NCBI GenBank assembly: GCA_900175165.2
Contig: FWWN02000165.1
Coordinates: 205 to 39,636, forward strand
DNA from: Rhizomucor pusillus
Taxonomy: Eukaryota; Mucoromycota; Mucoromycetes; Mucorales; Lichtheimiaceae
Length of the DNA: 39,432 bases
Direction: 5' to 3'
Every line of letters begins with the position of its first letter. The first letter of the stretch is position 1. The notes beneath the pieces were generated by a model. It ran no database searches. It was given only the letters and a program-made list of their open reading frames with translations, and was not told where the DNA came from. Of the stretch, positions 1-9,564 are shown piece after piece. Both the position numbers and the translations under genes were made by a program.

Positions 1-96
1 CAGAATACCCAAAGGCTAGCAAGCCCGGGGGCCAGAATACCCAAAGGCTAGCAAGCCCGGGGGCTAGAATACCCAAAGGCTAGAAAACCCGGGGGC
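1..96. repeat. 32-bp tandem repeat, three copies
   Basis: Three head-to-tail copies of a 32-bp unit lie at 1-32, 33-64 and 65-96. The first two are identical. The third differs at its first base (t for c) and at two bases near the middle. Each unit ends in a run of C then G (cccggggg). The array starts at the window edge, so the true copy number is unknown. A purine-rich stretch (agaaagaaag) follows. It looks like a minisatellite; no function can be inferred. Confidence 0.9.
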
Positions 97-189
97 CAGA
101 AAGAAAGAAATAATTAATGAAAGAAGGAGAAAATGCCTTTTTATAGTTTTTGAAACCATCGTGACTGTTAAAAAATAAAAGAAACACCG

Positions 190-884
190 AAATTGCTGCA
201 CAACCATTCACGCCATGAAAAAAATCTGCAGTCGTGCAGCCGATGCTATTGTGCAGACCATCAAGTGCAAGTCAAGGGCCATGGGCTGGCCAGTAAAACT
301 GGTGATGAACTGTATCAGCTCCTGATCGCAAGCGAGATTTCTGGGCTATGGCACGTTGCCAAACGAGATGCTCAAAGGTACAATTTATCCAAAGAATTAC
401 AATCCATAACACTAACATTTCGAGCTAGCTGCGCGTACCTTCACTTTGACACACATGACAGCGCTTCGGTGTACTACAACACCAAAAAAAAATTCAACTT
501 TCTTTGTTGACGGGCTCGAATTGATTGTAAAGCCAACAAAACTCGAAAGCGGCCAGTTAGTCATCTATAGTCAACAGACGCTATCATTTGAACCAGCCCA
601 TGAACCAGCCCCGATACAAATACCAGTACCGGAATGTACACCGCCTCCCACTCCCACCAGCTCCTCCTCTCACTCTTCATCTGTTTCGCCACCTTGGAAA
701 AGGTAAGTCTAGAATGTGGCACGATAATTCTTCTTTTCTTTATCTCGGTTTAATGTAGAACGTTACAAGAAAGCTACAATCTGCTCGAAGAGGAGATCGA
801 GAAGACCAGACGAAAATTACGGCGACTCGAACGAAAGCGTGATACGTTGAAACAAGTGCTAAGTGATCCCTCTTCCCCTTAAAT
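190..884 (+). pseudogene. unknown-family gene, frame-broken copy 1
   Basis: I do not recognise this family. One frame is open from about 178 to 510 and a second from 446 to 706. They join if one A is removed from the run of nine A at 484-492. A clean intron follows (gtaagt donor at about 703, gtag acceptor at about 758). The last exon encodes a charged coiled-coil tail (LLEEEIEKTRRKLRRLE) ending at a TAA near 882. The middle is rich in Pro and Ser (PPPTPTSSSSHSS). No ATG opens the first frame, so the 5' end is either in an upstream exon or lost. The second copy at 20797-21201 aligns through the middle block, the intron position and the coiled-coil tail. That supports real coding ancestry and places the frameshift in the A run. 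It is either a pseudogene or a gene with a homopolymer sequencing error. Confidence 0.6.
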
Positions 885-1231
885 TGATTTGTACTCTCAC
901 ACCTATGCCAACCTTTTATATATTTACCCCATGTACATCCTCGAAGAAAATACCTTGATGTTGACTTCTGACTCGAATTCATGGTCGACCCACATATTGG
1001 TATGGCTGATCCAGATTGGTCTAGCCGACTCGATTTGGGAGGCGTGGCTCAAATTTAAACTACTGGCCCATTTTCGCTGAGTCTTTTAGCACTGTATACT
1101 CTCGGATTGCCCAGTTTTTATGCGACAAGTCATCCCGGAAAAGCGACATATGATTTGTCAGAGGCGCGAAATCTATTCTCATTGGGGGCGACTTTACTTT
1201 CTGAAACAAGCGTATGTTTATATTTAAGCAT
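885..1231. other. 3'-to-3' intergenic gap
   Basis: About 350 bases lie between the 3' end of the unknown gene on the plus strand and the 3' end of the carboxylase on the minus strand. The short open frames here match nothing I recognise and have no start context. It presumably holds the two 3' untranslated regions. Confidence 0.5.
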
Positions 1232-3902
1232 CTATTTCTTGACTTCATCCACCTGACAAAGGAGCACACGTGCATCCACCAGCTGGTTTTCCTCGACACG
1301 CATTGTAACTATGCCGTTGTGGCGAGAAAGCACCTTGACTTCGGTCTTCATGGATTCAATCGAGAGCAGAGGATCGTTCTTTTTGACAACAGTGCCGGTA
1401 GGTGCAAGGATCTTCAAGATTCGGCAAGGCATGGAGGATGTGTAAGGTGTAACTAGGAACGTATTGTTCGTTATATACTCTTCGTCGAGTGGACATATAC
1501 TTCCACCTCCTTACCGCGATCATCTTCGCTTTGCGTCGCAGAACTTTGGAGTCTATCCAGCTTTGCAATCTGCAGAGGATAGCCTTGTACAAAATCGTGC
1601 ACAAAGTAAATCTTTTCATGAATATCGTTGACTTGCTCGGCAATGTAAAAGTATTGCTGGCTGCCATCTTTTGTACAAGCAAAATCGAGCAGACCACATG
1701 GTCAATTTCAGTTTACATTATCGACCACCCTCGTACTTACTGACACTGCACCGCAGCAAACCAGCGCAGCCTTCCACCCCTCGGGGACCAGGAGTCTCCT
1801 TGCCAAAGTTTGCTTCGTAGAGTACGACCGAGAGCGACAAGTCTTCTTGCTTCTGTTCCTGCACATTCTTTGTTTTATCATTATCTGTCACGGGACTGAC
1901 GCCGCACTGGAAAGCATGTCGTTTTGGTTGTGTTTCGCCAATGTAGTCATATTTGACCTGGAATTGTTCTAGATCGTTGATGAGGAACTTTTTGGCAGGC
2001 ACTCTCGATTTGACGTTGCGCCAGTTAGGCTGGATATTACGCAAAGGAACGCGCTGCGTCTTGCGGATAACCCAATCAAACAGCGTGGCTGCAATGATGC
2101 TGCTCTGCAGCTGCTCGACCGTCTTTGAAGGGAAGAGTCTGTCACGTTCAATGGGAATAAAGTTGGTATCAAAAGTGCCCGATTGGAAACGAGGGTTAGT
2201 CATGATGCTAATCAGAAACTTTTGGTTGGTAATGACGCCAAGGATAACAGTTCTTGCGAGCACGGTCGCCATGCGACGGACAGCTTCAATGCGTGTTGGA
2301 GCATGCACAATGACTTTGGCGATCATGGAATCGTAATAAATAGAGATCTCGGAGCCATCCTCGACACCAGTGTCGTAGCGCACGCCTGGCATGGGTTGCG
2401 TAGCATCTGCCGGGCTCCATTTGCGTATCACGCCTGTGCGTGGGCTAAAGTCATTGTCAGGGTCCTCTGCGCACAGACGGACCTCGATGGCATGACCGCG
2501 GAACTGGATGTTGTCCAAAATACCCAGTTGCTTCAAATTGGCGCCTAAAATGCTATGTGTGAGCTTTCGTTGCAACGCCGATCATAATATTATGAATATT
2601 TACCCTGAGCAACCAACAGCTGTAGCTCAACTAAATCGAGACCCGAGATTGCTTCTGTGATAGGGTGCTCTACTTGCAGGCGCGTATTCAACTCTAAAAA
2701 GTAAAACTTTTTGGTTTTCTCGTCCAAGATGAACTCTGCAGTTCCTGCGCCTTCGTATCGCAATTGGCGACAAAGCTCTACCGCCGCGCCCGTAATTGCT
2801 TTGCGTAGCTCCGGATCGACAGCAGGCGAGGGCGTTTCCTACCAGTTTTCCATTGATAAAAAGTCTTGTTTACGCATGTTTCTACTCTTTTACCTCGACA
2901 ACTTTTTGATGTCTTCTTTGGACAGAGCAATCACGCTCGTTAATGTGATAAACATTGCCGTACTTGTCACCAAAGATCTGAACTTCGACGTGTCGAATAC
3001 TCTCAAAGTATTTTTCAATCAATAGTTTGTCTGAGCCAAAAGCGCGCAGTGATTCTCCCTTTGCAGCTTCAATCTCTTCCCGTAACCTATACAAATAGTT
3101 CGTAAGAAACAAAATCTTCCATTACGCGTCTTTGTATCCACTACATACTTTGATGCGTCGTAAACTGCACGCATACCGCGACCACCGCCTCCAGCAGATG
3201 CTTTGAGGAGAACAGGGAATTCTAGGGCACCACACGTAAATTAGAAGGTACAGAATTGAAATATATTATTGTCTTTGCGTTGCACACCAATTTTCATGGC
3301 CTCTTGGACCAATCGATCAACACTCTGATCATCTCCGTTGTAACCGGGAATCAATGGAATGCTCGGTGCGTTTGCCCTGATAAATTGCTTGGCTGCACTC
3401 TACTCGCATTGTTGTTGTTACATATCATGTGAATTTTTGTGCAGTAAATTAAAAATCACCTTGTCACCAATGGCTCTGATGGACTCAGGGGTCGGTCCGA
3501 TAAAGTTGATGCCTGCTTCCTTGACACGCTGTGCAAAGTCGGCATTCTCGGACAAGAAACCGTAACCAGGATGAAGTGCATCTGCACCCGCGCGTTTGCA
3601 AACTGTAACAAGCTTTTCGCCGTCGAGGTAGGATTGTGCGGCGACGGATGGACCGATATGGTACGCTTCATCTGCCAGTCGAACAAACGGCGCATTTTCG
3701 TCGCTAAGAAAAATAGAATAATTACGCATTTACTCGATATTTCCCCTGGGCGACATATCTTTCTCTTCCTGTTTCCTTACCTGTCAGAGTACACCGCGAC
3801 GGTCGCGATCCCCAGACGGCGGCAAGTTCGAATGACACGACAGGCGATCTCACCTCGGTTGGCGATGAGGACCTTGTTGATAGGTGTTGTGACAAGAGCC
3901 AT
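1232..3902 (-). CDS. biotin-dependent acyl-CoA carboxylase alpha subunit, probably methylcrotonyl-CoA carboxylase
   Basis: This subunit carries biotin carboxylase and biotinyl domains and would carboxylate its tethered biotin with ATP and bicarbonate. In the MCC complex this serves mitochondrial leucine breakdown. I read nine exons: 3902-3781, 3703-3460, 3399-3288, 3221-3149, 3086-2894, 2838-2604, 2544-1741, 1667-1479 and 1452-1232, about 730 codons, the usual MCC-alpha size. Visible motifs, in order: [17 protein letters not shown] at the N-terminus, [14 protein letters not shown], the glycine-rich ATP loop [32 protein letters not shown], and the biotin site ESMKTE near the C-terminus. The first ATG lies 8 residues before the biotin carboxylase fold, so no long presequence is visible; a mitochondrial signal could sit in an upstream exon. 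No carboxyltransferase (beta) subunit is present. A propionyl- or geranyl-CoA type enzyme is the main alternative. Confidence 0.88.
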
Positions 3903-4233
3903 GGAACGCAAAGGGTGTTAGAAAGAAAAAAAGACAGATAAATGGGAGAAGAAGGAAGCAAAAATGATAGAGCCAATGTATCGGTGGGGGACGATTTGTG
4001 TGTGAATGGCACGTTTTTCACAGAGAACAAGTTGCACTGTATTGTTCGGCATGATCCGTTCCCCACACACATCGGATTTTGCAACCCCACAAAAGCTCAC
4101 ATGAAATTTACAATCGACCACCCCAGCTTGCTTGCGACGCAGAAATGTGAATGCTAAATTTACTGCATTTTGTTCAATACGAGAAAGCGAAAAGAGTATT
4201 GCTACATTACAACGTTTCCTGAACGCAACAAGC
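3903..4233. other. intergenic, carboxylase promoter side
   Basis: About 330 bases separate the carboxylase start codon from the 3' end of the SGT1 gene, both on the minus strand. It must contain the SGT1 3' end and the carboxylase promoter. I see no clear TATA box or other recognisable element. Confidence 0.4.
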
Positions 4234-5735
4234 TTAGACTTCGTACTGTTTAAAACGCAAAACGTACGTGTCAGCTAAATTATACTCGATTGAAAACATT
4301 ATTCTTACCTTCTTTGCAACCATTCCCTCTGGAGGCTTTGTTTCAACCTTCTTTGATCCTACTTCAGCCCAATTGGTTGATAAGCAAGTTCCATTGCTTT
4401 CCACAAAGCTCTTCATCATTGCTCTCTTGGTATCATCGTCGGCATTGCTGTAGATCTGCTGGAAAAGTGCATTCAACGCGGCTTCTCCTTCCGGCTTCTC
4501 TTGGTCTTTCTCGATATCTCGTACGAGCGCGTTCCAGTCTTTTGGCTTGCGCGCACTAGAAACGGATGCTGGTGCCACTATAGGATTTTAATTAGATCTT
4601 CCTGCTTCTGTTGTATTGACCAACTAAGACGGAGGAAGAGAATACTTGCTAGATGCCGGTACGACGTCTTCGCCTTCCAGGGTTCCCCATTTGATACCCT
4701 CCGTCTTCTTTTTGAGTTTGATTTCGATCTTGGTGGAAAGCACCTTGAAAGATGATTCCTTTGGAACAATTTCATGAGCCAGCGGATCAAGTTCCAATGA
4801 GTAGTCCGAGGCTGTTGGCATTTTGATCGTCAAGGAGAGCTGCATTTTTACCAAATTTAGTTATCACATATGGTAACTACTACGAGTCCAATCACAAACC
4901 TCTCTGTCGGTAAAGTCCACCGTAACATTTTCCTGCTTTACATTCTTGATGAATACTTCGACGGTCACGAATGAATCGTTCTGAAACCATTCATGTCTGG
5001 ATGATACAAGCCATTGTCAATAAATAATTTACTCGAATGCGTATGCATAACGTACCTGGCCCTCACGTTTTGTGGAGTTGCTGTAGTCGGCTGCTGTTGC
5101 TGCGCGAATACTGTGTTGGGAGGTACATCCGTGGCAGAAATAGTAGCAGGAGTTGCTTTTTGCAACGGTTAGTTGAGATATCAACGGGAAGACATTGCAA
5201 CAATTCATTGTACCTGATTTAGGCGGAAGCTTCTCGGCGTTTTTGCGCAGCCATGTTGCCAAAGTCTTTTCATTTGGATTTAGGGCATTGGCGCTATCAA
5301 AATGTTGTTGTGCTTCTGGATATTGTGAAATATGATGTAGAACAATGCTATGTGTAGAGTTGCATTTTGTTTTCAATATCTACTGTGTTGCGAAAACGCG
5401 GATCGCACAATATGTATATCTTTACCCTTTCTGAAGATGCGCACGAGCGAGCAGAGATCGCGATCCTTGGGAACTGTTCAAGTGGTCCAAGGCTTTGCTT
5501 GCATCGTCTAGGGCTTCGTTGTATCGTTTCAACTTTTGGTACGTGGTGCATCTATGCGCGATCAATCGTTAGCCCGACGTTGCAGGAATTGCGACGACAG
5601 ATCGCAGTACCTTCGCAAAAGAAACTCAGCGTTGTTCGGCTCTTGGTCGAGAGCTTTGCTGTACAGTTCCAAAGCTTCGTCATAGTCTTCATCGAAAAAG
5701 GCGTCCGTTGCCTTTGCATATAATTCGGCTGCCAT
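4234..5735 (-). CDS. SGT1: SGT1 co-chaperone (TPR-CS-SGS)
   Basis: SGT1 is an Hsp90 co-chaperone that links Hsp90 to SKP1/SCF ubiquitin ligases and to kinetochore assembly. The N-terminal exons (5735-5611, 5551-5426, 5347-5214) encode TPR repeats (AKATDAFFDEDYDEALELYS; LKRYNEALDDASKALD). A Gln/Thr-rich linker follows. The CS domain is recognisable from RHEWFQNDSFVTVEVFIKNV through SLTIKMPTASDYSLELDPLA and IEIKLKKK to IKWGTLEG. The SGS domain follows (KDWNALVRDIEKDQ, ALNALFQQIYSNADDDTKRA, SFVESNGTCLSTNWAEVG). The family usually ends in WKKY. Here a 63-nt intron (4308-4246) splits that motif, and a 12-nt final exon (4245-4234) supplies Tyr-Glu-Val-stop. The start ATG at 5735 directly opens the TPR region. 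Confidence 0.93.
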
Positions 5736-6055
5736 TGGTGCAAAGTAAAAGAGGTTGAGAGCTGCGGAACGAGGTGGGGAGTTCGACCATATTCCGCAGG
5801 ATTCTGGTCGGCGAAGTTTCTGAACAGATTTATGGGTGCCGGTGAGCCATCGTTTTTTATCAAGGGAATGCTACTAATAATAAATGGAATGTCCGTAAGC
5901 CGTTGCCAGCCGTGGGCTGTACGCAAAGTTGCTTTATATACATGAACGCCACTGAGCCAACATCAAACTTGTCTTGCACTGAGAGAGTCTGATAATTACG
6001 TTGTGTTCCCAGAGCAAAAAGCAAGCAACAACAATCGAATAGAGTGATCTACAGT
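5736..6055. other. SGT1 upstream region
   Basis: About 320 bases upstream of the SGT1 start. I see no TATA-like element in a convincing position and no recognisable coding sequence. It probably holds the SGT1 promoter. Confidence 0.35.
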
Positions 6056-6435
6056 ATGTCTATTGATCTTGACAGACCTAATTATATCACAAACAGTGGG
6101 ATCCGCCCTGATAATGAACTGAATTCTCTGTAGTCCCCAAAAAAACAGAGTCATTTGATGTGACCAGCACGTAAAAGTATGGCCACGACTTTAACATCCA
6201 CCCAATCCTTTTTAATCATTCAGTTTAGATTCGCAGTGGGAGATATCGGGCCGAGACACCAGCGAATGCAGCGAGTGAGCAGCAGGAGAGGCATCGGCGA
6301 CCAAAGGATGAGGTCAAGAACTTCAAAATGGAGCAGCAGACACGGTGCAAATTGCTTGAGAAAAAGGCGCGTCTTAGAGGACAAAGGGGAGAGGAAGCCA
6401 CGACAGGCTATTCGTACAACATCTATTGATGCACA
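6056..6435 (+). CDS. possible small gene with a charged C-terminus
   Basis: This is weak. An ATG at 6056 opens a 25-codon frame that meets TAG near 6131. Further on, after a possible acceptor (gtttag) near 6229, a frame encodes about 65 mostly charged residues (PKDEVKNFKMEQQTRCKLL) and stops at a TGA near 6429. A weak donor, gtagtc, lies at the end of the first block, but joining it to the acceptor gives the wrong phase, so the model does not close. The base composition of the second block is protein-like. I do not recognise the product. It may be a small gene with an unseen exon, or chance. Confidence 0.2.
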
Positions 6436-6620
6436 TTCCGTAAAGTTAACCAGTAGCTATTTCTCAACGCTATTTCCTGTATCCTGTAGCAGCGCTTTTT
6501 CATCAATTCAAGCTATGACCATGGTAAGCCATGCTTGGAGACATATTTGGTATGATGTTTACATATAAACAAGGATGAGGAGCGCATAAAGAAAGAAATA
6601 CAGGCATATTTTTATGGGGT

Positions 6621-7544
6621 CTATGGGCATTCGTCTTGTAATTGCTTTAAATGTTTGCTCTCTGATAAACGAATAATAACTGGATCAACCAGCCTTTCCA
6701 AAGACTTTGAGGGCTCGCTGGATCGTTTTGCAAATAGTTTTGCAGAGATTGACGCTTCATGGCTCTTTTTTAGAGCATCAAGAAGTTCAAGTGTTTGCTC
6801 CAGCATAGCCTATTCAATTTTCGTCAGTGCATTGAAATTCTTCATCCACAGACCATCTACGAACTCCAATGTTCATGAAGGTTTGCACATATTTCAACAA
6901 TTTTTCGCTCTTCGACGACCAGTCGCTTGGTATCGTAGCCTCTTGTTCCTTATGCATCAAGTACAGATTCTCGTGAAAGACGCTCATTGTCCAATGTTGG
7001 ATGGCGTCTCCTATAGAACAGATACTAACGTTAAAGTCATGATCGTAGATGAACAAGAGTTTTACGTACCATGTACATGAAAAAATGGATTTTAAGCTTT
7101 TTGAACATATGGAATTCAGCAAACCGATACTCGGATGCAATTGTCTGAAGAATGGTCAAAAGACCAAACACCTCCCTTAAATGATCGAAACGTGCTTTGT
7201 CTGGGGATGACGCATTGAGCGCTTTATTAGACGTTTCCAGCACTGTATCTCAGAATTTTTCATCTCTGTTGCTCTCATAATGCCATCAGCATTGTATCTT
7301 GATCAGGAGTCTTTGAAGCCTTCATTGGGACAGGACTTTTGTCATTGACAACAGTTCTTCTTCGGCCGGAAACAGAGATACAGCGTGGCCTCGCATTCGC
7401 AGCAGATGTTTGCACCGTAAAGAGCCGTAACAAGCTGCTCAGCTTATTGCGCACAGGAATGATTACACTTTTACGACGAATTCCAGCCGTGTTCGTCACT
7501 TGTACTTGCAATGTCGTTGTGATGGAACTTTCCGCAACAACCAT
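6621..7544 (-). pseudogene. unrecognised gene, possibly frame-broken
   Basis: Four open blocks on the minus strand look like one gene. The 5' block (7544-7275, from an ATG) encodes a basic Ser/Thr-rich segment (RRKSVIIPVRNKLSSLLRLF). The next (about 7243-7078) is helical (HLREVFGLLTILQTIASEYR) and ends at a good donor, gtacgt. The third (about 7012-6830) contains DAIQHWTMSVFHENLYLMHK. The last (about 6806-6621) contains MLEQTLELLDALKKSHE and ends QLQDECP-stop. The later joins have plausible GT-AG introns. Between the first and second blocks I find no usable intron, and the frames disagree near 7250-7275, so either the gene is broken there or the blocks are two genes. I recognise no domain. 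The 5' block lies within about 20 bases of the MULE remnant on the other strand. Confidence 0.4.
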
Positions 7545-7559
7545 ATTCTGCCCGCGGCG

Positions 7560-8330
7560 ACTGTTCAGGTCAAATCGATTCGCTACGACGATATTGTCCT
7601 TTCATCATCAAGGCTCTTCCTGTTCGAGACCGTCTCTGGGAAGTCTGGGAAATCAACGATCAGCATAACTATCAGATGATGGAAGGTGCTATCGTCTTCC
7701 ATCAATATCGCAAGCTGAAGGAAGAGGATCTTGCTGCAACATTGAAGCTTCTTGAGGCAGATACCAGGCCGAAGCAAATTAATGAAGCCCTCCGCGACAC
7801 AGAAGGGAAGAAATCCCGGACTTCCAAAAAATCTGGATAGGCTTAGGATGCGTATAAAACGTAGCAACGATAATATGAAAGGCAAAATGGCGTACCTGGG
7901 CGCATTCCTTGACGAAAGAGGCTAAAAATCCGTTACCAATACGTCTCGGAAATGCATCTTTTTTGCCCTATCCTGGCAGCATTAAGAAAGCACCACGTTT
8001 CCCTGAGGTTGTTCTGGTAAACGCAACCTATAGGACGAACCAATATTATATGCCTGATGTGAACATCATCGGCGTCAGCAATGCTGGATGTCAACAGCAT
8101 GGAAGACCGGATTGGTGCCGAAGCACGTGGTATATACCGCCTCCAGACATACCGCCAATCTTGCCCAACGATTTGTGGCATCCTTCTAGCAGCTCACCCA
8201 AAACGGAGGACAGAAACATCGAAGCGGTACCAGAAACCGACGATTTTGGATGGTACCAGGAGGAAGGCCCTTTTATCCATCCAAAGTTGCCAAGCTGTTT
8301 CGGAGTAAGGTCTTCGCAATGAGCTTATCC
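7560..8330 (+). pseudogene. decayed MULE (Mutator-like) transposase, FAR1-type plus DDE fragment
   Basis: A frame from about 7560 to 7840 encodes a FAR1/MULE-type N-terminal zinc-binding region. It shows CPFIIKALPVRDRLWEVWEI, then HNYQ where the family has HNH, then a helical segment (KEEDLAATLKLLEADTRPKQ), and stops at TAG. A second frame begins near 7909 and contains FPEVVLVNATYRTNQYYMPD followed by VNIIGVSNAG. That is the characteristic start of the MULE transposase catalytic domain (a first-Asp region with N in place of D). The rest of the catalytic domain (from about 8100) is not recognisable. Stop codons, a lost zinc ligand and truncation show it is dead. A matching OTU fragment lies downstream at 9565. 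Confidence 0.72.
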
Positions 8331-9558
8331 CAGCACATGATAACAAAGAGGAAGCATGATGCTATCGAGCTAGCTGATACGGAACGATTCCTCAACCATA
8401 CTCGCTTCGAGAGCTGAGACTCATGAAAAGATGTAAGCAATGCTTACGTTAGTTTGCTGACTGGATAATAACAAACTTCCTATAAGGCTGGACCTCATTG
8501 AAAAGCATAGCGGTGATCTATTGAATCCAAGCAGTAAGACCGTTCCGGTTACGGAGGGGGATTACCTCTCGAAAATCTGGTGTCCAATATTGAACAGTCT
8601 TTTCAATGTGAATAGAATCAACTCCTATACTATCCAGCGCAAAAGCGACACATATGGCTCTACGAGTGAAGGCATGATCAATGGCTTTAAGATTGATTTT
8701 CGATTGATTCATGACTGCAAAGGAGCAGAATATGACATTGCTGCGGGAGAGCTTGCGGACATCATGACCGCTACAAAGAGCAAGCTAGCACGGGATGAGA
8801 AAACTCCTGAGAGAAGGGAAGGACGTTCTTGACGACCTGTTGACATTCGCACATCCAGACGAAAAGGCCTTCCAGGGATGGCTGATGCTACTGAATGATA
8901 AGTCACTAAAGGAATAATCTATGGTGGTCCCCTCTAAAGCAATAATTTTGCAGGCCCAAATGGATCGGTGGCATCTATCCTTTAACCAGGAGTTTATGTG
9001 GCGTTAGCGCAGTTCACCTTTGCAATGCCCAAAAACCTTGGAGATCTGGATGGATTTCAAAACGTGCTGGATGCGCTATATACCTTCAGATTCAGTGGTT
9101 ATATTCCATTCATGCAATTAATTAAAACCATATACTTTCATCCGAAGACATCGTCCAGAGACAATACGATAACATCATTAGACAATTACAAGAGGCTCTC
9201 CAAGATTTGTAGACGGTTCAAAAGAAAACAGGCTTGTAGCAAAGATACGACACACAATTGCAACAAAGTCACCGCTATCGATGATCTCCATTTTGCAACC
9301 GACGTTAAGCCTAAAGGTTGTCCCAAAGACATCAAAGGAAAGCGGTTACCATCCAAGTTTGAGATGGTGAATCATCCTAGTGATAAAACCGTTGAAAGCA
9401 CGGAAGTGGATCAAGAAACCGAGATAATGGACCCTACTATGGACGATCACATTATTCTGTGGCCGAGAAAACGGGACTTAGAAGACCATTATCTTGAAAA
9501 AGCGATGACGAAAAGGTACGTACTAAAAGCAATTCCGCTACGATGTATATATCATTGA
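8230..9558 (+). pseudogene. unknown-family gene between MULE and OTU fragments, frame-broken
   Basis: Blocks in several frames read as one protein. A block at about 8250-8418 contains FAMSLSQHMITKRKHDAIEL and RFLNHTRFES. After a possible intron (gtaagc near 8432, aag acceptor near 8486), a block encodes DYLSKIWCPILNSLFNVNRI, GFKIDFRLIHD and EYDIAAGELADI. A one-base shift near 8790 is needed to enter KLLREGKDVLDDLLTFAHPD. After a stop and a possible intron, the last block (about 8998-9558) contains FTFAMPKNLGDLDGFQNVL and a Lys/Asp-rich tail ending at TGA. I believe this resembles an uncharacterised multicopy family in mucoralean fungi, but I cannot name a domain or function. It sits between transposon fragments. 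Confidence 0.45.
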
Positions 9559-9564
9559 AAACCT

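Noticed and set aside
740..982. 80-codon minus-strand frame over the unknown gene
   Set aside because: It overlaps the coding exons of the plus-strand gene, whose coiled-coil reading is confirmed by copy 2; the minus reading has no motif.
1953..2548. Plus-strand frames of about 120 codons within the carboxylase
   Set aside because: Shadows of the large carboxylase exon 7 (2544-1741).
6179..6568. 129-codon frame on the plus strand
   Set aside because: Its Arg/Ser-rich reading looks like an out-of-frame product; another frame in the same interval is more protein-like, and even that is weak.
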